Assembly (NCBI RefSeq): GCF_016861655.1
Contig: NZ_BOLN01000004.1
Span: forward strand, 1 to 64,000
Reading direction: 5' to 3'
DNA from: Levilactobacillus lanxiensis
GTDB taxonomy: Bacteria > Bacillota > Bacilli > Lactobacillales > Lactobacillaceae
DNA: 64,000 nucleotides
A program made the position numbers and the translations under genes. The notes under the pieces are model-generated. The model had not been told where the DNA came from, ran no database searches, and saw only the letters and a list, made by a program, of their open reading frames with translations. This document shows positions 51,346 through 60,106 of this stretch, one piece after another; position 1 is the stretch's first letter; every line of letters starts with the position of its first letter.

Positions 51346-51351
51346 CCGTAG

Positions 51352-51939
51352 CTACCCAAAGTCAATTGTATCTAGAATGTTTTCGCGGCTCGCTTGTTCT
51401 AATCCAAGATATTCAAGCGTCATAGCCTCTGTCGAATGGTTTAACAGTTTCATGACCAACCCGATATTGTAGTTACTCTGAACGTAGACGCGGTAGGCGC
51501 CGGTCTTACGCATGGTGTGTGTACCAAGATAACCAATTCCCAGAAGGTCGCCAGCCTTGGCCATCACTTTATAAAACTGTTTTTCGGTGATGTGTCGGTT
51601 TGGATTTCTATCCGACGGGAAGAGCCATTGCTTAGGGTAACCTTTGTTCTCAAACCATTCACGGTAAGTTACCAAGTCTTTAGACACTGGCCGCAAGTAC
51701 AATGTGTTCGGCTTGCCGGTCTTTTTATCGTGAATGAAGGCATTTGCCTTAACGTTGCCGCTATCGTCAAACACATCATCATACTTCAGCCGCATAACAT
51801 CGCTGATTCTTAATAGCGTTGCTTTCCCGACTTGGAAGATGGTGTAATTGCGGCGGCCAACCTTAAAATTGTTGAGTAGGGTATCTTGGACGTTTTTTAG
51901 TACGTTGGTATCTTTGATTGGCAATACATTATTTTCCAT
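51352..51939 (-). CDS. Small tyrosine recombinase in the packaging module
   Basis: 195 residues, only a catalytic domain: Arg in LLRISDVMRLKYDD, HTMRKTGAYRVY (H-x-x-R), LLNHSTEAMTLEYLGL with the likely active Tyr. There is no arm-binding domain, as in Xer-like resolvases. It is on minus, between terS and terL, with its own promoter. Near-identical core-like inverted repeats lie by its promoter and about 4.4 kb away. Its role is unknown; resolving multimers, switching, or being a mobile cargo are all possible. Confidence 0.88.
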   Translation of the reverse strand: MENNVLPIKDTNVLKNVQDTLLNNFKVGRRNYTIFQVGKATLLRISDVMRLKYDDVFDDSGNVKANAFIHDKKTGKPNTLYLRPVSKDLVTYREWFENKGYPKQWLFPSDRNPNRHITEKQFYKVMAKAGDLLGIGYLGTHTMRKTGAYRVYVQSNYNIGLVMKLLNHSTEAMTLEYLGLEQASRENILDTIDFG

Positions 51940-51955
51940 GGTTACGCCTCTTTTT

Positions 51956-51993
51956 AGGGGCTATTTATATATATTTCTAACTTAATACCCCTT
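51956..51993. repeat. Inverted AGGGG(C/T)ATT repeat in the recombinase leader
   Basis: AGGGGCTATT (51956-51965) faces AATACCCCTT (51984-51993) across 18 nt. Related to the core-like sites at 52039 and 56443. Confidence 0.5.
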
Positions 51994-52001
51994 ATATAAC
52001 G

Positions 52002-52030
52002 ATTATAAAACACCGATGCTGATATTTCAA
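52002..52030 (-). promoter_or_regulatory. Promoter of the packaging-module recombinase
   Basis: On minus: TTGAAA (52030-52025), exactly 17 nt, TATAAT (52007-52002). Confidence 0.8.
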
Positions 52031-52038
52031 CGTTTTAA

Positions 52039-52065
52039 AGGGTCTATTACCTAGAAATAACCCCT
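52039..52065. repeat. Candidate recombinase core site 1
   Basis: AGGGTCTATT (52039-52048), 7-nt spacer, AATAACCCCT (52056-52065). Arms and 7-nt spacer match site 2 at 56443-56469. It is beyond the -35 box of the recombinase promoter, so it could also be its operator. Confidence 0.5.
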
Positions 52066-52083
52066 AAAGTGTGGTGACTACTA

Positions 52084-53397
52084 ATGCAGACAACTCAAGT
52101 TGAATACGCACCGTTTTCAGACAAGCAGCTAGATGTGCTGGACTGGTGGATTGACCCTCATATAAAGGACGCTGATAATCCGCAGGAAACAATGGATGAG
52201 CATCCTGAGTGGCTAAACCGTCGTGACAAGGAAGCAATTATCTGCGATGGGTCCGTTCGTGCTGGTAAGACGATGATCATGTCGATGTCGTATGTCCTGT
52301 GGGCCATGACTAACTACCAGGGACAACAGTTTGGCATTGCAGGTAAAACTATAGGTTCCCTTCGGAGAAACGTTGTGCGACCGCTTAAACGGATGCTAGA
52401 GGCACGACAATATCGCGTTAAGGATTCACGTTCAGAAAATTTGCTAACCATCACTTATGGGAGCAATACTAATTATTTCTTTCTGTTTGGTGGAAAGGAT
52501 GAAGGGAGCCAAGACCTAGTCCAAGGGATTACGGTTGCCGGCTTCTTTTTTGATGAAGTTGCGTTGATGCCGCAATCTTTTGTGAATCAGGCTACGGCTC
52601 GGGGTTCAGTTGACGGTGCGAAATTTTGGTTCAATTGTAATCCCAGCGGGCCGTATCACTGGTTTAAGTTAGAGTGGCTGGATCAGCTTGATAAGCACAA
52701 AGCGATTCACATTCACTTTACGATGAATGATAATCCTTCTTTGTCTGTAGAGACGATAGACCGTTATGAACGGATGTACTCCGGAGTTTTCTATGAGCGC
52801 TACATCTTAGGACTGTGGGTTCTTAGCGATGGTATCGTGTATGACAATTTTAGTAAGAGTCAGATGGTTGAGGAGCCACCGAGCACAGTTGCGTCAAAGT
52901 ATAAGGTATCGTGTGATTACGGGACTAAGAACCCTACGGCATTCTTGCTGTGGGGCCTTTTTAATGGAACGTGGTACGCGATGAAAGAGTATTACTATGA
53001 TGGTCGTCACCATAGCCGTCAGAAGACTGATAAAGAGTATTCGAATGACCTTGATGCTTTTGAGGGAAGTATTCGACCAGCTGAAATTGTTGATCCGTCT
53101 GCTGCTTCATTTATTACTGAACGGCGTCAACAAGGACGTCGAGTGATTAAGGCCAATAACGATGTTCTTGATGGCATCAGGCTAACACAGACTGTTATGA
53201 ATACAGGGGAAATTAAATTTGCACCAGGATTGGATAACTTGTTTAAAGAGTTCTCCAGTTATGTTTGGGATGATAAGGCCGCAGAACACGGCGAAGACAA
53301 GGTAGTTAAGCAGCATGACCACGCGTTAGATGCTATGCGGTATTTCGTAATGGATACCTTTGGTGAACGACCAAGAATTCAAACTTTTCGTTTGTAG
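52084..53397 (+). CDS. terL: Terminase large subunit (PBSX/terminase-3 type)
   Basis: 437 residues. Walker A variant GSVRAGKT, Walker B FFFDEV, and the nuclease domain with SCDYGTKNPTAF, VDPSAASF and KQHDHALDAMRY. It is the motor ATPase and nuclease of DNA packaging. ATG 52084 follows GTGGTGAC. Confidence 0.96.
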   Translation: MQTTQVEYAPFSDKQLDVLDWWIDPHIKDADNPQETMDEHPEWLNRRDKEAIICDGSVRAGKTMIMSMSYVLWAMTNYQGQQFGIAGKTIGSLRRNVVRPLKRMLEARQYRVKDSRSENLLTITYGSNTNYFFLFGGKDEGSQDLVQGITVAGFFFDEVALMPQSFVNQATARGSVDGAKFWFNCNPSGPYHWFKLEWLDQLDKHKAIHIHFTMNDNPSLSVETIDRYERMYSGVFYERYILGLWVLSDGIVYDNFSKSQMVEEPPSTVASKYKVSCDYGTKNPTAFLLWGLFNGTWYAMKEYYYDGRHHSRQKTDKEYSNDLDAFEGSIRPAEIVDPSAASFITERRQQGRRVIKANNDVLDGIRLTQTVMNTGEIKFAPGLDNLFKEFSSYVWDDKAAEHGEDKVVKQHDHALDAMRYFVMDTFGERPRIQTFRL

Positions 53398-53408
53398 GAG
53401 GTGATAGA

Positions 53409-54887
53409 TTGCCATTAGAAGTTGAAGCACCCGATTTGGAGAATAAGATTTTAGATCATGTCCAGATTACGCACAATAACATGTTCCTTTTCCCGGCGGA
53501 TGAAGAGATTAGCATGGGAGACCTACTTGCACTAGTTGATTACCATCGTCTGCACATTCGGCCTAATTATCTAAGAGACCGTAAGTACTACGAGGGTGAT
53601 CATGATATCAATTACCGCTATCCTAAGCCAAACTACAAGCCTGACAATCGGCTGGTCATTAATTTTCCACGAAAAGCTATTACATCATTTAACGGTTTCT
53701 TTATTGGGACACCAGTTAAGATTGACAGCAAGGACAAAGATGCTGATGAATTTATTACAAAGTGGTCCAATGCGAATAGTTTTGAGGACGTTAATGCAGA
53801 AGTTGCCAAAGAGACGTCTATGTATGGACGCTCCTATTACTACGTCTACCAAGACGAGTCAGGTGTTCCATGTGTAGTTCCTGCAAGTCCAATTGATACG
53901 TTCATTGTCTATGATGACACGCTGGCTAGAAAGGTCAAATATGGCGTTCACTACCGCTATAATACGCAGGGACAATTAGTTGTTTCGTTGCTGAGCGTTG
54001 GCCGACAGCGTGAATTTATCGTAAATGGGTTGTCAGGAAGCTACATGGACCAGGTTGCTATATATGCTTTGCCATACCCAATTGTTCCAATTATTGAGGC
54101 CGTAGAGAATGAAGAAAGGCTTTCGCTTTGCCATGACATTGTTTCATTGATTGATGCGCTAGATAAGGCGATGAGTGAAAAGGCCAATGATGTGGACTAC
54201 TTCGCTGATGCCTACTTAAAAATAATTAATGCGTACTTTGATGATGACGAGGTTGAAAAATTTCAGCAGCATCTACGAGATGAGCGTTCGATAGTTGTTA
54301 ATGGTGGAAAATCGGATGAAGGTGAAACCCAAGTTGAGTTTATGCAAAAGCCTAACGCTGACACTACTCAAGAGAACTTAGTAAATCGGTTGGTTGATTA
54401 CATTTACCAGATTGCCAACGTTACTAACATGAACGATGAGGCTTTCTCGGGCAATCCATCGGGCGTTACGCTCAAGCTGAAGTATCAACCAATGAAGGAT
54501 ATGGCTGATGTTAAAGCAATCAAGTTTAAGCGTTCGCTGCGAGACGTCTTTAAATGTGTTTTCTCTGTTGTGCAGGGAATTGATGATGCTGCTTGGCAAG
54601 ACCTGCAGTTTAGGTTCACTCAGTCAGTGCCACAAAATTTGCTGGAGTTATCGCAAGCGTTCGATAACTTTTATGGCAAGCTTAGCAACAATACGCTATT
54701 TAAGCAGATGCCATTCATCGATGATCCCGACAAGGAACAAGAACAAATTAAGAAGGAAGCTGCCGAAGGGCAACAACAGGTTGCTCAACTCACACAACAA
54801 TACCTAACCGACCAGCAGAAGAAGGGCGGTGTAGGGGATGCCACTGACAATTCAGCAGGAACGGCAAAGAATTCAGCAACTAATTGA
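53409..54887 (+). CDS. Portal protein (SPP1 gp6 type)
   Basis: 492 residues from TTG 53409 after AGGAGGTGA. Pattern of the SPP1-like portal family: YYEGDHDINYRYP, FPRKAITSFNGFFIGTPV, and the C-terminal SGNPSGVTLKLKYQPM. It overlaps the next gene by 50 nt. Confidence 0.93.
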   Translation: MPLEVEAPDLENKILDHVQITHNNMFLFPADEEISMGDLLALVDYHRLHIRPNYLRDRKYYEGDHDINYRYPKPNYKPDNRLVINFPRKAITSFNGFFIGTPVKIDSKDKDADEFITKWSNANSFEDVNAEVAKETSMYGRSYYYVYQDESGVPCVVPASPIDTFIVYDDTLARKVKYGVHYRYNTQGQLVVSLLSVGRQREFIVNGLSGSYMDQVAIYALPYPIVPIIEAVENEERLSLCHDIVSLIDALDKAMSEKANDVDYFADAYLKIINAYFDDDEVEKFQQHLRDERSIVVNGGKSDEGETQVEFMQKPNADTTQENLVNRLVDYIYQIANVTNMNDEAFSGNPSGVTLKLKYQPMKDMADVKAIKFKRSLRDVFKCVFSVVQGIDDAAWQDLQFRFTQSVPQNLLELSQAFDNFYGKLSNNTLFKQMPFIDDPDKEQEQIKKEAAEGQQQVAQLTQQYLTDQQKKGGVGDATDNSAGTAKNSATN

Positions 54888-56244
54888 GCTTGATAATCAA
54901 AGTGATCAGGACGGTAGCGCGTATTATAGCGAATATTTGGCCTACGTTAGAGAACATTTAACAGCCTTTTACCAAAAATATGCTGACGAAAATGGATTAA
55001 CTCTGAGCCAAGCGGCTACTCGAATATCTAAGTGGGATTTGGCCGAGTGGAAGCAAGCACTCAGCGGATTAGGAGATATTAGCAGTTGGCCTCAGGAAGC
55101 TGTTAACCGAGTTAAGGAACAGACCTACGCTGCAGGAATCGATAAAGGCCACTTATTAGGAGCTATTTTAATTTTAGGTATAATTGCCCTAACAGTTAGG
55201 CAACAACGGCATATCGCAAGTAGGGTAAATACTGATGGCAAGTATGAGGTTAAGAGAATGCTTCAGGCGTTCAAGCTTACCAGTAAACAAAAGAAACGTG
55301 TGACAAGTATCATTACCCAGCCAGAGACTCGAAAGATTTGGAGCCGAAATCTATGGGTGGACAGCGATAAGCTTGCTGGGGATGTACAGTTTTTAGTCAA
55401 TCGACACCTTAAACACGGAATGTCGCTTAATGATTTGACGAGTATCCTTGATGAACACGCAAATATGAGCCAATTCAAGCCTAGTCAATCGGTAGCAGAT
55501 CGAATCAAGCAAATGGAATTTAATACACGTAGAATTGTTCGGACAGAATCGGCGCGGCTAATCGATGAAGTGAACATGACTACGTATCAGATGAATGGCG
55601 TTAAAGAGGTTGATTGGATTACGGAACCTGGAGCATGTATTAAGTGCCAAGCAATTGCCGGTGATAGTCCATATAGTCTTGATGAGGCACCATTAATTCC
55701 TAGAGACACGCATCCTAATTGCCGATGTATAAAAATGCCGCATCTTTCCGTTATGGATAAACGACAACTAGCAGCCAAAACCCTAGGCTTAACAGCTGAA
55801 GAACAGGCCGGATTATTGCGTTGGGTGAGCGGTGACTCGTATAAATTGAATTCGGCTCTGTACAGCAGTCAGAAGCCAACAGGATTGTTGAAGACGACGA
55901 TGGATGAATTAGATACAGGTCTAGCGAAATTGCCAAAGTTTGAGGGTGAATTGTGGCGTTCAGTAGAACTAAGCGGCAAGGAGCTTTCAAATTATTTATG
56001 GAAATTTGAACCGGGATCCAATTATGTTCCGTCAGAGTATCTGGCTTTTACAAAGGCATCGAGTCTTTATAATGGCAACGCAAAGGTGCAAATTGTCATT
56101 AAGCACGCAACTAGTGGTCGTAATTTAGGTGCTTTTAATCTATCTGAAGGTGAAGTATTATATGAGCGAGGCAGTAACTTTAAAGTTGCGGACACTTATA
56201 TGGATGATGCCAACAGATTTATTATTGAACTGGAGGATCACTAA
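54838..56244 (+). CDS. Head morphogenesis protein fused to an ADP-ribosyltransferase-like domain
   Basis: 468 residues. N-terminal 300: SPP1 gp7/Mu F-type minor head protein, with CIKCQAIAG...HPNCRC. C-terminal part (about 330-468): a toxin-type ADP-ribosyltransferase pattern with the R of LWRSVEL (R374), the central F-T-K-A-S-S (404-409) and E-G-E-V-L-Y-E-R-G-S-N-F-K-V, that is E437-x-E439, the expected ExE. If this reading is right, the virion could inject a NAD-using effector. Overlaps the portal gene, 50 nt. Confidence 0.8.
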   Translation: MPLTIQQERQRIQQLIELDNQSDQDGSAYYSEYLAYVREHLTAFYQKYADENGLTLSQAATRISKWDLAEWKQALSGLGDISSWPQEAVNRVKEQTYAAGIDKGHLLGAILILGIIALTVRQQRHIASRVNTDGKYEVKRMLQAFKLTSKQKKRVTSIITQPETRKIWSRNLWVDSDKLAGDVQFLVNRHLKHGMSLNDLTSILDEHANMSQFKPSQSVADRIKQMEFNTRRIVRTESARLIDEVNMTTYQMNGVKEVDWITEPGACIKCQAIAGDSPYSLDEAPLIPRDTHPNCRCIKMPHLSVMDKRQLAAKTLGLTAEEQAGLLRWVSGDSYKLNSALYSSQKPTGLLKTTMDELDTGLAKLPKFEGELWRSVELSGKELSNYLWKFEPGSNYVPSEYLAFTKASSLYNGNAKVQIVIKHATSGRNLGAFNLSEGEVLYERGSNFKVADTYMDDANRFIIELEDH

Positions 56245-56444
56245 TGACTGAGAATGAATCTGAGAACATTAAAAAGATGCTCGCCGGTGAAGCTTATAGT
56301 CACGATGGAATGACGGAATATGGTGGATTACCACCGATGTCGCCACATCCTAACGTAAAACCTGGGAGTAAAATGGATTCGCAAAAGGTCAAGAGGCATC
56401 AGGAACTGGTTAAAAAGTTCCTTGAGAGCCAAAAGGGTAAATAG
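56244..56444 (+). CDS. Small hypothetical phage protein
   Basis: 66 residues; TAATG overlap with the head gene. Charged, not recognised. It is the last gene before a terminator region. Confidence 0.6.
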   Translation: MTENESENIKKMLAGEAYSHDGMTEYGGLPPMSPHPNVKPGSKMDSQKVKRHQELVKKFLESQKGK

Positions 56445-56471
56445 GGGCTATTTATTACTAATAGCCCCTAT
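56441..56471. repeat. Candidate recombinase core site 2 / stem-loop
   Basis: ATAGGGGCTATT (56441-56452), 7 nt, AATAGCCCCTAT (56460-56471): a perfect 12-bp inverted repeat. Not followed by a T run, so a poor terminator. Matches site 1 in arms and spacer length. Confidence 0.55.
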
Positions 56472-56511
56472 AGAATGCTTATTTAACAATAACAAAATAA
56501 GATATGCTAAA

Positions 56512-56560
56512 TAACAGGAGCTTTTATTCGATATATCCGAATAATAACCCCTGTTTTTGT
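56512..56560 (+). terminator. Terminator before the scaffold gene
   Basis: AACAGG...CCTGTT around an inner ATTCG...CGAAT stem, then TTTTTG. One arm includes another AATAACCCCT copy (56543-56552). Confidence 0.65.
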
Positions 56561-56647
56561 GTACTTTCGACCAGGCGTGGATGTCAATAAAAGCTACGGA
56601 CGTGCAAGCATTGAATCACTCTAAAAGCTATGGATGGAGGATTTACC

Positions 56648-57268
56648 ATGAAATACTTGAATTTAATGTCTATGAAGTTACAGTATTTTTCCAATCCGGA
56701 TGGCGATGATGGGAAGCTGACGCCACCTGCTGACAATGAAGGTAGCGATGGGACCAACGATGATTCAGACAACCAAGCCGGTGAGGCATCTGATGGCAAG
56801 AAGTATAACGACAAGGATGTCAATGAGATCGTTGCTAAAAAACTGGCCAGATGGAAGTCTGAACAAGCCGAAAAGGATAAAGAGGCTAAGAAACTGGCTG
56901 AAATGAATGCCAATCAGAAAAAGGACTACGAAATCAAGAAGGCAAATGAGGCAGCTGCCACAGCAAAGGCACAGGTAGCACGATACGAAATGACTGATAC
57001 AGCTCGTAAAATGGCCGCAGATGCAGATATTAATTTGACGGACGAGGATCTAAATCATTTAGTTACGGAAGATGCTGATACCACCAAGACAAACATGGAT
57101 TGGTTGGCTGGTCTTAAAGACCGAATTGCAAAGGATGTTAAGTCGGAATACCTTAAAGGTAATCCTCCCAAAGCTGGCGGCAATAAGCTAGAAAAGAAGA
57201 GTGGCAGTTATGGTGCCAATTTAGCCCAACAGACTATCACCCGTAAAAATCCGTATTTTAAGAGTTAA
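56648..57268 (+). CDS. Phage scaffolding protein (DUF4355-like)
   Basis: 206 residues from ATG 56648 after TGGAGG. Acidic N-terminus, long coiled-coil with KYNDKDVNEIVAKKLARWKSE, as in Gram-positive phage scaffolds, and a basic end. It precedes the capsid gene as expected. Confidence 0.88.
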   Translation: MKYLNLMSMKLQYFSNPDGDDGKLTPPADNEGSDGTNDDSDNQAGEASDGKKYNDKDVNEIVAKKLARWKSEQAEKDKEAKKLAEMNANQKKDYEIKKANEAAATAKAQVARYEMTDTARKMAADADINLTDEDLNHLVTEDADTTKTNMDWLAGLKDRIAKDVKSEYLKGNPPKAGGNKLEKKSGSYGANLAQQTITRKNPYFKS

Positions 57269-57282
57269 TAGGAGGTTAAATA

Positions 57283-57660
57283 ATGACTGAACATAAAACA
57301 TATCTGGGCCCCAAGCAGGTCCTAGGTTTTATTGCTAATAAGGTGGCTTTAGGCGCCATTGTTAGTGATACAGGAGTTACTGCAGATAGTAACGGTAAGA
57401 AGATTATTCCAGCCGGCTCCCCTGTAGGTGGGGACGATTCAACGTTGGAAAATGAACAAGCCGTTCTGAGTGTTGTTAGTGATGCAACGGCGCAAGGAAT
57501 TTTAGAGTTTCCCGTCGACGTCACCGGTGGTCCATCTGATGGCACGCTAATTATTAATGGATACGTGAATGAGAATCGTTTGCCTGACAGCGTCAAGATT
57601 ACAGACGAAGTCAAGAGTGCATTGAACGGCAAAGTTACGTTCTTTAAGCGGAATAAGTAG
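57283..57660 (+). CDS. Putative head decoration protein
   Basis: 125 residues, ATG 57283 after AGGAGG. Small, beta-rich, between scaffold and capsid where decoration or head-fibre proteins lie; no motif proves it. Confidence 0.65.
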   Translation: MTEHKTYLGPKQVLGFIANKVALGAIVSDTGVTADSNGKKIIPAGSPVGGDDSTLENEQAVLSVVSDATAQGILEFPVDVTGGPSDGTLIINGYVNENRLPDSVKITDEVKSALNGKVTFFKRNK

Positions 57661-57675
57661 GGGAGGGAAAAACGT

Positions 57676-58788
57676 ATGAGTAGCATTTTTGATGATATTA
57701 CAGCAACCGATTTAGGTGCGTTCTGGACAGAGAAATCTAAGGACCGACCACCTTACATTTGGGACACGCTGTTCCCAGCAAAGAAGCAAGTAGGTTCAAA
57801 TTTCGAATTTTATCGTGGACAATCCAATGCGCCTAAACCATTGGTACCATCTGCATTTGGGGCACAAGCGATTATGCGTGAACGTCAAGGATTTGAAAAA
57901 ATCAGCGATAAGACGCGTTACTTTAAAGAAGGCTTGCAGATTGATGAAGACTTACGTCAGCAGCTTCTTAATCTTCAACAAAATGGTAATAGCTCCCAAA
58001 AGGACCTGATTATCAACAAGATTTTTGACGATCAACAACGATTACTTACTGGGGCTGAATTGACACGTGAAATTGTCCGTAACCAATTGATGCAAACGGG
58101 TAAAGTTAACATCTTTGGTAATGGGCAACACATTCAAGCTGATTATGGGATGAAAGAAACTCACAAAGTCGTTGTTAAGAATGCGTGGGGGTCTACAGAA
58201 TCGACACCATTCGATGATATTCGAGCCGCGAAGAACGTTGTTGGGGATGATTCAGATCAGACTATCACTCGTGTGGTTATGAATGACAACACGTTGCAAA
58301 GTATGCTTCGGGATACCAATGTTAAGTCGACCATGCTGTATGATAGTGGCAAATTAGCTAATGTTACAATCCCACAATCTGAGCTGTTTAGTTTCTTGTC
58401 ACTTAACTATGGGCTGACTATCCAGGTCTATGACAAGCAGTACAACGATATCGATGGGACCAAGAAATACTGGATTCCCGACGGCCGGGTAATCTTCCTG
58501 CCCGAAGGTAACCTTGGCAATACCATTATGTCAACCACGCCAGAAGAAGCTGATTTACTGGGTAGCCAGGCTGCCGATGTCTCAATTGTAGATAACGGTG
58601 TGGCCATCAGTACAATGATGACGGCAGACCCTGTGAATAAGAAGACCAACGTTTCTCAACAGTTTATGCCAACGTTTGAGATGATTGATGGGATTTACAT
58701 TCTGGATACTGCTGCTGTAGCGGCTCCGGATCCTGTTGATTTAAATGTGACACCAACGGCTGATGGCGCTCAGGTAACTGGTAAGTAG
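57676..58788 (+). CDS. Major capsid protein
   Basis: 370 residues from ATG 57676 after GGGAGGG. Phage major-capsid-E-like features: N-terminal DLGAFWTEKSKDRPPYIWDTLFP, SEGxQIDED helix (FKEGLQIDEDLRQQL), and late NTIMSTTPEEADLLGS. The last 18 residues (PVDLNVTPTADGAQVTGK) resemble the starts of Ig/FN3-like domains also met in two downstream genes. Confidence 0.92.
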   Translation: MSSIFDDITATDLGAFWTEKSKDRPPYIWDTLFPAKKQVGSNFEFYRGQSNAPKPLVPSAFGAQAIMRERQGFEKISDKTRYFKEGLQIDEDLRQQLLNLQQNGNSSQKDLIINKIFDDQQRLLTGAELTREIVRNQLMQTGKVNIFGNGQHIQADYGMKETHKVVVKNAWGSTESTPFDDIRAAKNVVGDDSDQTITRVVMNDNTLQSMLRDTNVKSTMLYDSGKLANVTIPQSELFSFLSLNYGLTIQVYDKQYNDIDGTKKYWIPDGRVIFLPEGNLGNTIMSTTPEEADLLGSQAADVSIVDNGVAISTMMTADPVNKKTNVSQQFMPTFEMIDGIYILDTAAVAAPDPVDLNVTPTADGAQVTGK

Positions 58789-58803
58789 AAAGGGGAACAA
58801 TAA

Positions 58804-59079
58804 ATGGCTGAATTAACTTTAAATGTTTATAAGAAAGGCGAGGAAACGCCTGCCTTTACTGGTGATGATACTAATGGTGTTCAAATTACTGGATTGGCAG
58901 CGGGGACCGTTGTTGCAAAGGGCGACTATCAAGCGAGTCACACAGACCCAACCGGTAAATTGACTGAATCAGATAAGGTAGATGTTGATGGATTTACGGT
59001 AAAACAAGCACAAGCCGCAGCGCCATCTAACGTAGAGGCCACGGCAACGGATGATGGGGCTAATGTCACTGCTGGTTAG
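58804..59079 (+). CDS. Small structural protein with truncated Ig-like end
   Basis: 91 residues from ATG 58804. The first part (LTLNVYKKGEETPAFTG) forms a short beta domain; the end is APSNVEATATDDGANVTAG, the same motif as at the capsid C-terminus and in the sheath. Possibly a decoration or fibre protein. Confidence 0.65.
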   Translation: MAELTLNVYKKGEETPAFTGDDTNGVQITGLAAGTVVAKGDYQASHTDPTGKLTESDKVDVDGFTVKQAQAAAPSNVEATATDDGANVTAG

Positions 59080-59091
59080 GATGTGATGTAG

Positions 59092-59427
59092 TTGTTATCT
59101 AGTACGAATATTTTAGATAGAGTTAAGACTGATCCTACGAGTAAGGGTATTGATGAAGCGGTCATCAACTATGCTGTGTCTGATGCTACTGAGGCGGTTA
59201 AAACCTATCGCTTGAATAAAGATATTGTAGAGTATGCTACTTACCTTTACGCGCGACATTTACTGTTTATTCGGGTGTTGAAGCACAGAGAACGGTTCAA
59301 GGTGGTAAAAGCTGAAAATGGTGAATATACCAAGTTCGATGATGCCAACGGGGATGATGCTTGGGATGAGTTTCAGAGATTACTCAAAGAACAGAAGTAT
59401 GGTCAAAAGACAGTACACTTTTACTAA
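59092..59427 (+). CDS. Head-tail connector protein
   Basis: 111 residues from TTG 59092. Helical, with AVINYAVSDATEAVKTY, typical of gp15/YqbG-type adaptors that sit under the portal. Ribosome site is weak (GGATGTGA). Confidence 0.75.
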   Translation: MLSSTNILDRVKTDPTSKGIDEAVINYAVSDATEAVKTYRLNKDIVEYATYLYARHLLFIRVLKHRERFKVVKAENGEYTKFDDANGDDAWDEFQRLLKEQKYGQKTVHFY

Positions 59428-59438
59428 GGAGGGATACT

Positions 59439-59657
59439 ATGGCTAACAATGAAGCACTAAAGTTAGTAGGAACTACAGTGGTTAATGGACGCTCAGTTCC
59501 ATTTGCTATTTATCGTGTAGCCAAGGGTGATACCGTATACAGCTTGTGGTTAAAGTTTCGGGACAAGACGACTGTTGGTGCTATTAAAGCTGCTAATGGA
59601 TTTGAAACCAATGTGTTGTCTGCTGGTAAACAAATTAAGATTCCCTTAGTACTATGA
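59439..59657 (+). CDS. LysM-domain phage protein
   Basis: 72 residues from ATG 59439 after AAGGAGGGA. The C-terminal half is a LysM (YRVAKGDTVYSLWLKF ... IKAANGFETNVLSAGKQIKIP). Myophage baseplates use LysM proteins, but here it stands among connectors. It overlaps the next gene by 4 nt. Confidence 0.8.
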   Translation: MANNEALKLVGTTVVNGRSVPFAIYRVAKGDTVYSLWLKFRDKTTVGAIKAANGFETNVLSAGKQIKIPLVL

Positions 59658-60106
59658 GTTCTGGAGCAGAAGAAGTTCTTAAGCGTCTAGCCTTGCAGAA
59701 GCGACGACTTAAACAGCTGAATCAGTCTGAGGTTAGCGTCGGGGCTATTAAAAGTGTCCCAGAGCACACGCCGGAGGAACTACAAAAGATTGTTCGGTAT
59801 AACGAGTTTGGGACCAACAAAATCCCAGCGCGTTCTTTTTTGCGTGGTTCTGTCTACCGAAACAGCAAATATGGTTGGCGCTACGTTAGTCGTGAAGCGG
59901 TGAAGGGCGTGCTTTCTGGTCAGCTGACCAGTGGAAAGGCCTACAAGCTGATTGGCGAACGTATGGTTGAAGACGTTCGCCATCAAATTGATATTGTCAG
60001 TCCACATAACGCACCTAGCACTATCAAGAAAAAAGGACGAGACCAACCACTGGTCGACACTGGTGGCTTGTATCGTTCGATTGATAAGGAGGTACGGCCA
60101 CGGTGA
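59654..60106 (+). CDS. HK97 gp10-like neck/tail completion protein
   Basis: 150 residues. Pattern NEFGTNKIPARSFLRGSV and LVDTGGLYRSI is typical of gp10/Mu gpG-like virion morphogenesis proteins. ATG 59654. Confidence 0.82.
   Translation: MSSGAEEVLKRLALQKRRLKQLNQSEVSVGAIKSVPEHTPEELQKIVRYNEFGTNKIPARSFLRGSVYRNSKYGWRYVSREAVKGVLSGQLTSGKAYKLIGERMVEDVRHQIDIVSPHNAPSTIKKKGRDQPLVDTGGLYRSIDKEVRPR

Noticed and set aside
56443-56469. Simple intrinsic terminator explanation for core site 2
   Set aside because: The stem is perfect but no T run follows; a separate terminator lies at 56512-56560. It was therefore kept as a possible recombinase site, at moderate confidence.
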